A stretch of DNA of 64,000 bases from Streptomyces violaceoruber (lineage in GTDB: Bacteria; Actinomycetota; Actinomycetes; Streptomycetales; Streptomycetaceae): the NCBI GenBank assembly GCA_000720805.1, contig JODI01000036.1:1-64000 (forward strand), written 5' to 3'. A program made the position numbers and the translations under genes. The first letter of the stretch is position 1, and each line of letters begins with the position of its first letter. Positions 17,116 to 26,556 of the stretch are shown here, piece after piece. The notes under the pieces were generated by a model. The model did no database searches, had not been told where the DNA came from, and saw only the letters and a program-made list of their open reading frames with translations.

Positions 17116-18081
17116 TCAGAACCGGTACTGCTCGTCGAACCCGTTGCCCTGGTGCTGGTTCTGGTCGTAGCCCTGCTGCCCGTACTGCTGCTGCTCCGGC
17201 GGGAGGTCGCCGTACGGGTCGTCGGTGCTGCGCTGCTGCGGCACCCACACCCCGCCGCCCGGCGTATCGCCGTAGGTGCCGGTGCCGTACTGGTCCTGGC
17301 CGTAGCCCTGCTGCCCGTACTGCTGCTGATCGCCGTAGGAGGCGTCGTAACCGGCACCGCCGTAGGTCTGGGTACCGATGTACGGGTCGGAGTAGGCGGC
17401 GTACTGCTGCTGCCCGGCCGCGTCGTAGCCGTACTGCTGCTGGTCGTAGCCGGTGTAGCCGTCGTAGGAGTACGACGGGTCGGCGGCCGCGGTCGCGTAC
17501 TGGTCCTGGGCCTGCTGGCCCGAGTGGGCGTAGGACGCGTCGGCCGCCGCGTAACCGGAGTTGTAGACACCGTAGGAACCGGTGTCGTCGGGCAACGGCT
17601 GCGGCTCGTACACGGCGGTGGACTCGGCGGCCGTGGCGCCGACGGGGCGGGCGGGAGCGAACACGTCGTCGCGGTCGTACTCGTCGTCGTGACCGTAGGC
17701 GCCGGCGTGCTGACGGTGTTCGGCGTCGTCGCCGTAGCCCGCGTCGTCCGCCTGGAGGTCGGTGACCTCCAGGGTCGGGTCCTGGTGGTCGGCCTTGCCG
17801 CGGCGCCGCTTGACGCCGTCGGCGCCGGGGCGGCTGACCGCCCAGCCGGCCGCGAAGCCGCGCCGGAAGGAAAGCGTGACGAAGGTCTGGCCGACCGCGA
17901 AGGCGATCGCACCCAGACCGATGACGATCACCGAGGGAAGCAGCACGCCGAACACGACGCCGAGGAAGCCGGCGAAGGCCAGCAGCCGCCAGCGCAGGCG
18001 CGCCTTGTACTGCAGCAGCACCTCGCCGAGCAGCCACAACGCGACGACGCCGAACGCGATGTAGAGGACCGTCCAGCCCAT
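17116..18081 (-). CDS. Membrane protein with Gln/Gly/Tyr-rich low-complexity tail
   Basis: A 321-residue protein. Residues 1-75 hold two or three membrane segments (WTVLYIAFGVVALWLLGEVLL; LLAFAGFLGVVFGVLLPSVIVIGLGAIAF). After a short basic stretch (VKRRRGKADHQ) about 210 residues are low complexity, dominated by Gln, Gly, Tyr, Asp and Ala, with repeated units such as QQQYGQQGY (twice) and YDQQQYGYD. This composition is prion-like in the FUS/Sup35 sense. Conserved in Streptomyces as far as I recall, without known function. GAGAGGGG precedes the ATG. It lies 56 nt downstream of the region between it and metF, whose stop is on the same strand. Confidence 0.85.
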   Translation of the reverse strand: MGWTVLYIAFGVVALWLLGEVLLQYKARLRWRLLAFAGFLGVVFGVLLPSVIVIGLGAIAFAVGQTFVTLSFRRGFAAGWAVSRPGADGVKRRRGKADHQDPTLEVTDLQADDAGYGDDAEHRQHAGAYGHDDEYDRDDVFAPARPVGATAAESTAVYEPQPLPDDTGSYGVYNSGYAAADASYAHSGQQAQDQYATAAADPSYSYDGYTGYDQQQYGYDAAGQQQYAAYSDPYIGTQTYGGAGYDASYGDQQQYGQQGYGQDQYGTGTYGDTPGGGVWVPQQRSTDDPYGDLPPEQQQYGQQGYDQNQHQGNGFDEQYRF

Positions 18082-18137
18082 GTACGCCCCTCTCCCAGTT
18101 GCCGCTACGCAGTGTGTCGTAAACCGGTGCGGCAGGT

Positions 18138-19061
18138 CTAGGCCTGCGGTGGCTGGTGCAGGCCCAGGTTTTCGTAGATCTCCAGTGTCGCCGTGGAGTT
18201 GTTCAGCGTGATGAAGTGCAAACCTGGCACTCCCTCGGCCAGCAGCCGGGCGCAGAACTCCGTCGCGAATTCGATACCAATGGAGCGTACCGCCGCCGGA
18301 TCGTCTTTGACTGTGAGGATCCGCTCTTTCAGGGCGGGCGGGAAGGCCGCGTTGGTGAGGGACGGGACCCGCTCCACCGTCTTCACACTCGCGATCGGCA
18401 TGACCTCCGGGATGATCGGGGTCTCGCAGCCGGCGGCCGCGACCCGGTCACGCAGCCGCAGGTAGTCCTCCGGCTGGAAGAACATCTGCGTGATCGCGTA
18501 GTCCGCGCCGGCCCGGCACTTGTCGACGAAGTGACGCACGTCGGCGTCCCAGTCGTCGGAGCGCGGGTGCATCGCGGGGAAGGCGGCGACACCGACGCAG
18601 AAGTCACCGGACGCCTTGATGAGTTCGACGAGTTCGGCGGCGTAGGTGAGGCCGCGGGGGTGCGGCACCCACTCGCCCATCGGATCGCCGGGCGGGTCAC
18701 CGCGCAGGGCCAGCATGTTACGGATCCCGGCGTCGGCGTACTGGCCGATGATGTTGCGCAGGTCGGCCACCGAGTGGTCGACCGCGGTGAGGTGGGCGAT
18801 CGGGGTGAGCGTGGTGTTGGAGGCGATCGCCTCGGTCGCCTTGACCGTGCCCGCGCGGGTGGAACCGCCCGCGCCGTAGGTCACGGAGACGAAGTCGGGT
18901 GCCACGGCCTCGACCCGGCGCAGCGCGTTCCACAGATTCCGCTCGCCCTTCGGGGTCTTCGGGGCGTAGAACTCGAACGAGTACGTCGTTTTGCCGGTTG
19001 CGAGCATGTCACGCACGATGCGGGCGTGGTCCGACCTTGTGGATGCGGTGCCGAGGGCCAT
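18138..19061 (-). CDS. metF: Methylenetetrahydrofolate reductase MetF
   Basis: Reduces 5,10-methylene-THF to 5-methyl-THF for methionine synthesis; FAD enzyme of 307 residues, normal length. Visible motifs: [11 protein letters not shown] at the N-terminus (catalytic Glu region), [11 protein letters not shown] near residue 60, MLALRGDPP (the conserved xLRGDPP), and [12 protein letters not shown]. The start is supported by TAACCT 6 nt upstream (leaderless type). It lies downstream of thiE on the same strand but is separated by a terminator-like hairpin, so it probably has its own promoter. Confidence 0.96.
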   Translation of the reverse strand: MALGTASTRSDHARIVRDMLATGKTTYSFEFYAPKTPKGERNLWNALRRVEAVAPDFVSVTYGAGGSTRAGTVKATEAIASNTTLTPIAHLTAVDHSVADLRNIIGQYADAGIRNMLALRGDPPGDPMGEWVPHPRGLTYAAELVELIKASGDFCVGVAAFPAMHPRSDDWDADVRHFVDKCRAGADYAITQMFFQPEDYLRLRDRVAAAGCETPIIPEVMPIASVKTVERVPSLTNAAFPPALKERILTVKDDPAAVRSIGIEFATEFCARLLAEGVPGLHFITLNNSTATLEIYENLGLHQPPQA

Positions 19062-19130
19062 ACCCGCAGGTTAGCCAGGGTGTGGCGGTCACCCAACCGG
19101 ATCACGGGATTTCGCCGGATTTGTCCACTT

Positions 19131-19151
19131 CCTGTCCACCTTTTGGACAGG
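19131..19151 (-). terminator. Stem-loop between thiE and metF
   Basis: CCTGTCCA (19131-19138) and TGGACAGG (19144-19151) around a 5-nt loop. Further GGACAGGCGGACAGGC repeats lie beside it. It is placed to end the thiE transcript; it has no U tract. Confidence 0.45.
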
Positions 19152-19219
19152 CGGACAGGCGGACGGGAGACGGCCGGACAGGCCGCCGGAGTCGGCGGGG
19201 ACCGCGTGGGCAGCGCTCG

Positions 19220-19906
19220 CTACGCCTGCCGCAGCCGCTTCACGAACTGGGCCGTCGCCGCTCCCGGGTCGTCCGCCTCGGTGATCGCCCGGACGACCAC
19301 GACCCGGCGGGCACCCGCCTCCAGCACCTCGTCCAGGTTGCCGAGGTCGATGCCGCCGATGGCGAACCAGGGGCGGTCGGTGGCGAGGGAGGCGGTGTGG
19401 CGGACCAGGTCGAGGCCGGGGGCGGGGCGGCCGGGCTTGGTGGGGGTGGGCCAGCACGGTCCGGTGCAGAAGTAGTCCACGCCCTCCTGGACGGCGGCCG
19501 CGGCGGCCTCGGTCTCGGAGTGCGTGGAGCGGCCGATGACGATCCCGTCGCCGAGGATCGCGCGGGCCGCGGGGACCGGGAGGTCGCCCTGTCCCAGGTG
19601 CAGGACGGCGGGCCCCCAGGGGTGGGCGGCGCGGGCCGCGTGCGCCACGTCGGCGCGGTCGTTCACCGCGAGGACCTTGCCGTACTGGCGGCACTTGTCG
19701 GCGAACAGGCCCAGCAGGCCCAGTTCCTCGTCCGCCTCCAGGCTCTTGTCACGCAGCTGGACGATGTCGACGCCGTTGTCCAGCACCGCGTCCAGGAACT
19801 CCTGGAGATCGCCCTGGCGCTTACGGGCGTCCGTGCACAGGTAGAGCCGGGCGTCGCCGAGCCGGGCACGGGCCTCGGTGTCGGGCGTGTCGTACCTGTC
19901 GGGCAT
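19220..19906 (-). CDS. thiE: Thiamine-phosphate synthase ThiE
   Basis: Joins HMP-PP and the thiazole phosphate to give thiamine monophosphate. In 228 residues: [10 protein letters not shown] (near 50), [13 protein letters not shown] (HMP-PP and metal binding), [18 protein letters not shown] (the usual GP-PT-TK loop, here with Cys-Trp), and WFAIGGID near the C-terminus. No TPP riboswitch precedes it, unlike the thiO operon. No clear ribosome binding site before the ATG at 19906; a start slightly downstream cannot be excluded. Confidence 0.95.
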   Translation of the reverse strand: MPDRYDTPDTEARARLGDARLYLCTDARKRQGDLQEFLDAVLDNGVDIVQLRDKSLEADEELGLLGLFADKCRQYGKVLAVNDRADVAHAARAAHPWGPAVLHLGQGDLPVPAARAILGDGIVIGRSTHSETEAAAAAVQEGVDYFCTGPCWPTPTKPGRPAPGLDLVRHTASLATDRPWFAIGGIDLGNLDEVLEAGARRVVVVRAITEADDPGAATAQFVKRLRQA

Positions 19907-20061
19907 GGGCGCGTCCCCCGATGTCGATGGCGATGTCGTTGGCGTACGGACCGTGGTGAACCCCGCGCGGCGGCTGCCGCGGGCCGTGGCGGACCACGGC
20001 CGCGGCCCAGGCGGACCACGGCCCGTACGCCGGAACGGGTCTTCGGATCAGCGTTCTCGGA

Positions 20062-20427
20062 TCAGACGGCGAGCGCCTGGGCCCGGCGCTTCACCTCCGT
20101 GCCACGATTCTCGCTGAGAGCCTGTGCGGGGGTGCCGGGCAGGCTCGGGTCGGGGGTGAAGAGCCACTCCAGCATCTCTTCGTCCGTGAAGCCGTCGTCC
20201 CGCAGGAGCGTCAGGGTGCCGGCCAGGCCCTTGACGACCTTGTCCCCGTCGATGAAGGCGGCGGGGACGTGCAGCGCGCGGTTCTCGCCACGGCGTACGG
20301 CGATGAGCTGGCCTTCCTTGACCAGCTGCCGCACGCGCGTCACCTCGACGCCGAGCATCTCGGCGATGTCGGGGAGGGTCAGCCACGCGGGGACGAGAGC
20401 ATCGATCTTTGCGTCAATCTCGGTCAC
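20062..20427 (-). CDS. Rv2175c-family DNA-binding protein
   Basis: A 121-residue protein with an N-terminal winged HTH related to MerR/excisionase folds (WLTLPDIAEMLGVEVTRVRQLVKEGQLIAVRRGENRALHVPAAFI) and the C-terminal Rv2175c domain (DGFTDEEMLEWLFTPDPSLPGTPAQAL). The M. tuberculosis relative Rv2175c is a DNA-binding substrate of the PASTA kinase PknL; a PASTA kinase lies 4 kb away here (24588). A Thr/Ser-poor N-terminus leaves the phosphosite unclear. GTG start. Confidence 0.88.
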   Translation of the reverse strand: MTEIDAKIDALVPAWLTLPDIAEMLGVEVTRVRQLVKEGQLIAVRRGENRALHVPAAFIDGDKVVKGLAGTLTLLRDDGFTDEEMLEWLFTPDPSLPGTPAQALSENRGTEVKRRAQALAV

Positions 20428-20491
20428 GGGACAAGCCTGCCATCCCGCACTGACAGTCGGAAGCCAGGACGGGCCGACCTGCTGGTTTCTC

Positions 20492-21733
20492 TTACGCCGT
20501 GGCGGCCTTCAGAGGCCGCGCCGGGTCCGTCAGCAGTTCGGGGTCCATCGGCGTGCCCGCCTCGATCAGCCGCCGCCCCTGCGCGAGGTCCCGGGGGCGC
20601 CCCACCGCCAGCAGGGCGACCAGGCGGCTCTCGCGCAGCCAGCACACCGTCCAGGCCGGGCCGGACGCCTCGCCGCGCCACAGGGTGGTGTCGGCCGACG
20701 CGTGGTGGCCGGCGTACTGGACGAAGCGGCCGAACTGCTCCGACCAGAAGTACGGCACCGGATCGTAGACGGCCGCGGGTTCGCCGGCGGCCTCCCCGAT
20801 GATGTTCGCGGCGACCGTCCGCGGTCCCTGGAGGGCGTTGTCCCAGTGGTGGACGAGCAGGCGCTCGCCGTACCTTCCCGAGGGGAAGGACGCGCAGTCG
20901 CCGACCGCGTAGACGTCCGGTACGGACGTGCGCAGACGGTCGTCGGCGACGACGTCGCCGTTCGTGCCGAGTGTGATGCCGGAGCCCGCCAGCCAGCCCG
21001 TGGCGGGCCGGGCGCCGATGCCGACGACCACGGCCCCGGCGGGCAGCCGCGAGCCGTCGTGCAGCAGCACGGCCCCGGGTTCGACCCGCTCCACGCGCGC
21101 GTGGGTGCGCAGGACGACACCCGCGTCGGCGTACCAGGAGGCCATCGGGGCGGCCACCTCGGCGGGCAGCGCGCCGGCGAGCGGGCGGTCCGCGGCCTCG
21201 ACGACCGTCACCGCGCAGCCCGCCTCGCGCGCCGCCGTGGCGAACTCGGCGCCGATCCAGCCCGCGCCGACGACCACGATGTCGTGCCGGCGGGCGAGCA
21301 CCGGGCGCAGCCGCTCGGCGTCGTCCAGGGTGCGCAGCAGATGCACACCGGGGACACCTCGCGCGCCCGGCAGCGCGATGGGTTCGGCGCCGGTGGCGAG
21401 GACCAGGACGTCGTACGGGACGGGCCCGGTCTCGGTGTCCAGCTCGTGGTCGGCGGGGCGCACGCCGAGCACCTCGCACCCCAGCCGCAGTTCGATGCCG
21501 AGGGACTCGAAGTCGACGTCGAAGGCGGAGCCCTCGGCCTTGCCGAGCAGGACGGCCTTGGACAGCGGCGGCCGGTCGTAGGGCTGGTGGGGTTCCGCGC
21601 CGATCAGGGTCACCGGGCCGGCGAAGCCCTGTTCCCGCAGGGCGACCGCGGTCTGCACCCCGGCCATGCCCGCACCCACGACGAGCACCCGTCGCCCGGA
21701 TGCCCCGCCCTCTTGCTGCGTCTGCTCACTCAC
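20492..21733 (-). CDS. NAD(P)/FAD-dependent oxidoreductase (ferredoxin-reductase type)
   Basis: A 413-residue flavoprotein with two Rossmann motifs: VLVVGAGMAGVQTAVALRE (FAD, about 15-33) and DIVVVGAGWIGAEFATAAREAG (NAD(P), about 152). DVYAVGDCASFPSG is the C-terminal FAD motif; a reductase C-terminal domain follows. Resembles ferredoxin/rubredoxin reductases. The GTG at 21733 is chosen because TATGGT lies 6 nt upstream (leaderless type); the frame is open much further 5-prime but only through the antisense of the next gene's region. A 15-bp palindrome (21751-21765) overlaps its promoter. Confidence 0.88.
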   Translation of the reverse strand: MSEQTQQEGGASGRRVLVVGAGMAGVQTAVALREQGFAGPVTLIGAEPHQPYDRPPLSKAVLLGKAEGSAFDVDFESLGIELRLGCEVLGVRPADHELDTETGPVPYDVLVLATGAEPIALPGARGVPGVHLLRTLDDAERLRPVLARRHDIVVVGAGWIGAEFATAAREAGCAVTVVEAADRPLAGALPAEVAAPMASWYADAGVVLRTHARVERVEPGAVLLHDGSRLPAGAVVVGIGARPATGWLAGSGITLGTNGDVVADDRLRTSVPDVYAVGDCASFPSGRYGERLLVHHWDNALQGPRTVAANIIGEAAGEPAAVYDPVPYFWSEQFGRFVQYAGHHASADTTLWRGEASGPAWTVCWLRESRLVALLAVGRPRDLAQGRRLIEAGTPMDPELLTDPARPLKAATA

Positions 21734-21750
21734 CTGATCACCATAGACAA

Positions 21751-21765
21751 CTGACGGTTCGTCAG
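21751..21765. promoter_or_regulatory. 15-bp palindrome in the FAD reductase promoter
   Basis: CTGACGGTTCGTCAG has 6-bp perfect arms around GTT. It lies directly upstream of the -10 TATGGT (21745-21740) of the reductase gene and immediately after the stop of the preceding gene, a place suited to a repressor. The cognate regulator is unknown. Confidence 0.45.
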
Positions 21766-22116
21766 TCAGCCGTCGTGCTCCGTGACCTGCTCCACAACGC
21801 TCGTCCCGCTGCCGGGCTGCGACTCCCACTCCCAGCTCTCGTCCAGCCGGACGCGACCGTCGGCCAGTTCGACGACCGTCGACACGCAGTGCCCCGAGGA
21901 CGTCGTCCCGTCCTGCTTGAGCTGTACGTACCGGAAGTCCAGCCGGTCGCCCTCCCGGGTACCCACCAGGTGCCCGCGTACGACGTCCCCGCCCGCGTAC
22001 TCGGCCCAGATCTCGCCGTCCTTCTCGTGGTACGTGAACCTGGTGCGGGTGCCCACCTGACCTGGGGCCTGGTCGGCGACGGGGGCGAGGACGAGGCCGT
22101 CCAGCGAGCGGGGCAT
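21766..22116 (-). CDS. Conserved hypothetical protein, beta-barrel-like
   Basis: A 116-residue protein I cannot assign. It is rich in predicted beta strands (TRFTYHEKDGEIWAEYAGGDVVRGHLVG, DRLDFRYVQLKQDG, VSTVVELADGRVRLDESWEW) and reads like a small lipocalin-like barrel. Streptomyces relatives have, as I recall, been labelled N-acetylglutamate synthase without basis. It is divergent from the thiO operon and 32 nt upstream of the FAD reductase gene, which seems to have its own promoter. Confidence 0.7.
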   Translation of the reverse strand: MPRSLDGLVLAPVADQAPGQVGTRTRFTYHEKDGEIWAEYAGGDVVRGHLVGTREGDRLDFRYVQLKQDGTTSSGHCVSTVVELADGRVRLDESWEWESQPGSGTSVVEQVTEHDG

Positions 22117-22174
22117 GAGGAAAGGCTCCCTTACAGAGGTGCGGAATCACGGGCTAGGGTGGCCAACGTAAAGC

Positions 22175-22265
22175 ACTCGCGGGAGCCCGGACGCACCGGG
22201 CTGAGAGGGAGGCTGGCGGCCTCCGACCGTACGAACCTGATCCGGGTCATGCCGGCGAAGGGAGG
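22175..22265 (+). promoter_or_regulatory. TPP riboswitch (THI box)
   Basis: The aptamer is visible from CTCGCGGGAGCCCGG through the hallmark CTGAGAGGGA (22201-22210) to ACGAACCTGATCCGGGTCATGCCGGC and the GAAGGGAGG that ends at the ribosome binding site. It precedes thiO by 12 nt and should hide the GGGAGG on binding TPP. A possible -10 TAGGGT at 22155-22160 places the start of transcription just before the aptamer. Confidence 0.95.
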
Positions 22266-22277
22266 GGCTGGACGCCC

Positions 22278-23441
22278 ATGTCGTCCTCACGTACGTCAGA
22301 CGTCCTCGTCATCGGGGGCGGGATCATCGGCCTGGTCACGGCCTGGCGGGCCGCGCAGCGCGGGTTCGCCACCGCCGTCGTGGACCCCGAGCCGGGTGGT
22401 GGGGCCGCGCAGGTGGCGGCCGGCATGCTGGCCGCCGTCACGGAACTGCACTACGGCGAGCAGACCCTGCTCGGCCTGAACCTGGAGTCGGCCCGCCGCT
22501 ATCCGGACTTCGCGGCCGAGCTGACCGAGCTCACCGGCCATGACCTCGGTTACCGCCGCAGCGGCACGCTCGCTGTCGCGCTGGACGCCGACGACCGCGC
22601 CCATCTGCGTGAACTGCACGCGCTGCAACGGCAGTCGGGGCTGGACTCCGAGTGGCTGTCCGGCCGGGAGTGCCGACGCCTGGAACCGATGCTCGCGCCG
22701 GGCGTGCGCGGAGGGCTCCGGGTCGACGGTGACCACCAGATCGACCCTCGGCGGCTCACCAAGGCCCTGCTGGCGGCGTGCGAGCGGGCCGGGGTGCTCT
22801 TCCACCGCTCCTGGGCGGAGCGGCTCTCCGTCGTACGGGAACGGGCGGCGGGGGTCGTCACCCGCGAGGGGGTCGCGCTGGGCGCCGAGCAGGTGGTGCT
22901 CGCCGGGGGCAGCCTCAGCGGGAGGCTGGCGGGAGTCCCCGAGGACGTCCTGCCGCCCGTGCGGCCCGTGAAGGGGCAGGTGCTGCGGCTGACCGTGCCC
23001 GAGCGGTACGGGCCCTTCCTGAGCCGGACCGTGCGGGCCGTGGTGCGCGGCAGCCATGTCTACCTGGTGCCGCGCGAGAACGGCGAACTCGTCGTCGGCG
23101 CGACCAGCGAGGAGCTCGGCTGGGACACCACGGTGACCGCGGGCGGGGTGTACGAGCTGCTGCGCGACGCCCACGAACTGGTGCCCGGCATCACCGAGCT
23201 GCCGCTCACGGAGACCCGGGCCGGGTTGCGTCCCGGCTCCCCCGACAACGCGCCGCTGCTCGGTCCGACCACGCTGGACGGGCTGCTGCTGGCCACCGGG
23301 CACTACCGCAACGGCGTGCTGCTCACCCCGGTCACCGGCGACGCCCTGGCGCACGCCCTCGTCACCGGCGAACTCCCCGAGGAGGCCCGCCCCTTCACCA
23401 CCAGGCGCTTCACCACCGCCCTCACGGAGCTGCCCGCATGA
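22278..23441 (+). CDS. thiO: Glycine oxidase ThiO
   Basis: FAD enzyme (387 residues) that oxidises glycine to the imine used by ThiG for the thiazole ring; Streptomyces uses this instead of ThiH. FAD motif VLVIGGGIIGLVTAWRAAQRG near residue 8; the DAO-family C-terminus RAGLRPGSPDNAPLLGPT...LLATGHYRNGVLLTPVTG is complete. First gene of the TPP-controlled thiOSG operon; its stop overlaps the thiS start by ATGA. Confidence 0.95.
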   Translation: MSSSRTSDVLVIGGGIIGLVTAWRAAQRGFATAVVDPEPGGGAAQVAAGMLAAVTELHYGEQTLLGLNLESARRYPDFAAELTELTGHDLGYRRSGTLAVALDADDRAHLRELHALQRQSGLDSEWLSGRECRRLEPMLAPGVRGGLRVDGDHQIDPRRLTKALLAACERAGVLFHRSWAERLSVVRERAAGVVTREGVALGAEQVVLAGGSLSGRLAGVPEDVLPPVRPVKGQVLRLTVPERYGPFLSRTVRAVVRGSHVYLVPRENGELVVGATSEELGWDTTVTAGGVYELLRDAHELVPGITELPLTETRAGLRPGSPDNAPLLGPTTLDGLLLATGHYRNGVLLTPVTGDALAHALVTGELPEEARPFTTRRFTTALTELPA

Positions 23442-23638
23442 ACATCTCGGTCAACGGCGAGCGGCGCCGGGTCGCCCCCGGTACGGCACTCGACGCGCTG
23501 GTGAAGTCCCTGGCCCCGGCGCCCTCCGGAGTGGCCGCCGCCCTCAACGAAACCGTCGTCCCGCGCGCGCAGTGGCCGTCGACGCCCCTCTCCGAGGGGG
23601 ACCGTGTCGAGGTCCTCACCGCCGTCCAAGGAGGCTGA
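23438..23638 (+). CDS. thiS: Sulfur carrier protein ThiS
   Basis: A 66-residue ubiquitin-like carrier that delivers sulfur as a C-terminal thiocarboxylate to ThiG. Begins MNISVNGERRRVAPGTALDAL and ends in the required Gly-Gly (TAVQGG). Start ATG overlaps the thiO stop, and thiG follows after 3 nt. Confidence 0.96.
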   Translation: MNISVNGERRRVAPGTALDALVKSLAPAPSGVAAALNETVVPRAQWPSTPLSEGDRVEVLTAVQGG

Positions 23639-24436
<798 letters not shown>

Positions 24437-24587
24437 ACGCAGGTTCGACATGGGACCTCCAGAAGCCGGAAACCGGTGCGACAGAAGCCGGATTTCGGTG
24501 CGAGGTCCGTCACAGGTCGGCTTCAGTCGCACCCCGATCAGGACCGAACCCGCGGCGCTGTCGGCGGTGGCTCGTACACTCACCTGC

Positions 24588-26522
24588 GTGGATACGACCC
24601 TTCAGGACCCTCTGGTCGGGCAGGTGCTCGACGGCCGCTATCGCGTCGACGCGCGGATCGCGGTCGGCGGCATGGCCACGGTCTACCGGGCCCTGGACAC
24701 GCGCCTGGACCGGGTGCTCGCGCTCAAGGTGATGCATCCGGCGCTGGCGGCCGACGGGACCTTCGTCGAGCGGTTCATCCGCGAGGCCAAGTCCGTCGCC
24801 CGACTCGCCCACCCGAACGTGGTGCAGGTCTTCGACCAGGGCACCGACGGGTCGTACGTCTACCTCGCCATGGAGTACATCGCCGGCTGCACCCTGCGTG
24901 ACGTGCTGCGCGACCGCGGCGCACTGCAGCCGAGGGCCGCGCTCGACATCCTGGAGCCGGTGCTGGCCGCGCTGGGCGCCGCGCACCGGGCCGGGTTCGT
25001 GCACCGGGACATGAAGCCGGAGAACGTCCTGATAGGGGACGACGGCCGGGTGAAGGTCGCCGACTTCGGGCTGGTGCGCTCCGTGGACACCGTCACCAGC
25101 ACCACCGGGGCCGTGCTCGGCACCGTCTCGTACCTCGCGCCCGAGCAGATCGAGCAGCCGGGCGCCGCCGACCCCCGCGTCGACGTGTACGCGTGCGGGG
25201 TCGTCCTCCACGAGATGCTCACCGGCGAGAAGCCGCATGACGGCGACTCCCCGGCGATCGTGCTCTACAAGCACCTCCACGAGGACGTCCCGCCCCCGTC
25301 GGCGCTGGTGCCCGGCCTGGCGTACGAACTGGACGAACTGGTCGCCTCCGCGACCGCCCGGAACCCCGGTCTGCGGCCGTACGACGCGGTCGCGCTGCTC
25401 GCCCAGTCGCGGGAGGCCCGTTCGCGGCTCAGCGACGACCAGTTGGACGCCGTGCCGCCGCAGGCGGCCTCGGTGGCGCACGACCGCGCCGAGGACCGAA
25501 CGAGCGTGCTCCCGCGCGCGCTGAGCGTGCGACCGCTGCCGGTCGACGAAGACGGGCCCGAGCCAGGGGCCGGGATCCTCCGCACGAGCCGGCTGGAGTC
25601 GGGCCCGCCGCTGCCGCCGCGCCGCCGTACCCGCCCGCCCGGCCGTGTCTACGCGCTGGTCGCCGCCGTGCTCCTGGTCCTCGGGGTCGGCGCGGGCGTC
25701 TGGTACATCAACTCCGGCCAGTTCACCAAGGTCCCGCCGGTGCTGGAGAGGACCGAGGCGCAGGCCCGGGACCGGCTGGAGGCGGCCGGGCTGGAGGTCG
25801 GCAAGGTCCGGCACGAGTACAGCGACACCGTGAAGCGGGGCACCGTCGTCAGCACCGACCCGGAACCGGGCGCCCGTATCCGGGACAACGACTCCGTGAA
25901 GCTCGTCATCTCCGACGGGCCGGAGACCGTGAAGGTGCCCGATGTGCAGGACTACCGGCTGGACAAGGCCAGAACGGCGCTGAAGCAGGACGGGCTGGAG
26001 CCGGGCATGGTCACCCGTGAGTTCAGCGACGAGGTGGAGAGGGGCTCCGTGATCTCCACGGACCCGGCGGGCGGCACCGAGCGGCGCGCGGGGTCGGCGG
26101 TGGCGATCGTCGTCAGCAAGGGCAGCCCGATCGACGTTCCGGATGTCACGGGTGAGTCCGTGGAGGACGCGACGGCGGACCTGGAGGAGGCGGGCCTGAA
26201 GGTGAAGGTCTCCTCCGAGGAGATCAACTCCGCCGACGTCGACAAGGGGGCGGTCGCCCGGCAGACCCCCGAGGACGGCACCACCGCGGCCGAGGGCGAC
26301 ACGGTGACCCTGACGCTGTCCAAGGGCCCCGAGATGGTCGAGGTCCCGGACGTGGTCGGCGACAGCGTCGACGACGCCAAGGCCGAACTGGAGGACGCCG
26401 GGTTCGAGGTCGACGAGGACCGCGGGCTGCTCGGGCTGTTCGGGGACACCGTCAAGAAGCAGTCCGTCGAGGGCGGGGAGAGCGCGCCCAAGGGGTCGAA
26501 GATCACGATCACCATCCGCTGA
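24588..26522 (+). CDS. PASTA-domain Ser/Thr protein kinase
   Basis: Membrane kinase of the PknB/PknL type, 644 residues. The kinase domain (about 15-275) has the Gly loop IAVGGMATVYRA, Lys in VLALKVMH, HRDMKPENVLI, DFGLV and an activation loop with SVDTVTSTTGAVLGTVSYLAPE. A Pro/Arg linker, one membrane segment near 355-375 (VYALVAAVLLVLGVGAGVWYI) and four PASTA repeats follow, expected to bind muropeptides or lipid II outside. The GTG start is set by TACACT 7 nt upstream (leaderless). Position matches S. coelicolor pkaF (SCO2110) as I recall. Not next to ftsZ or the PP2C locus. Confidence 0.93.
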   Translation: MDTTLQDPLVGQVLDGRYRVDARIAVGGMATVYRALDTRLDRVLALKVMHPALAADGTFVERFIREAKSVARLAHPNVVQVFDQGTDGSYVYLAMEYIAGCTLRDVLRDRGALQPRAALDILEPVLAALGAAHRAGFVHRDMKPENVLIGDDGRVKVADFGLVRSVDTVTSTTGAVLGTVSYLAPEQIEQPGAADPRVDVYACGVVLHEMLTGEKPHDGDSPAIVLYKHLHEDVPPPSALVPGLAYELDELVASATARNPGLRPYDAVALLAQSREARSRLSDDQLDAVPPQAASVAHDRAEDRTSVLPRALSVRPLPVDEDGPEPGAGILRTSRLESGPPLPPRRRTRPPGRVYALVAAVLLVLGVGAGVWYINSGQFTKVPPVLERTEAQARDRLEAAGLEVGKVRHEYSDTVKRGTVVSTDPEPGARIRDNDSVKLVISDGPETVKVPDVQDYRLDKARTALKQDGLEPGMVTREFSDEVERGSVISTDPAGGTERRAGSAVAIVVSKGSPIDVPDVTGESVEDATADLEEAGLKVKVSSEEINSADVDKGAVARQTPEDGTTAAEGDTVTLTLSKGPEMVEVPDVVGDSVDDAKAELEDAGFEVDEDRGLLGLFGDTVKKQSVEGGESAPKGSKITITIR

Positions 26523-26556
26523 CCGGGCGGCCGCGGACACATGACACCCTGAACCG

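Noticed and set aside
19907..20061. TPP riboswitch upstream of thiE
   Set aside because: No CTGAGA or ACCTGAT core; only short GATGTCG and GCGGACCACGGCC repeats are present. The only THI box is at 22175.
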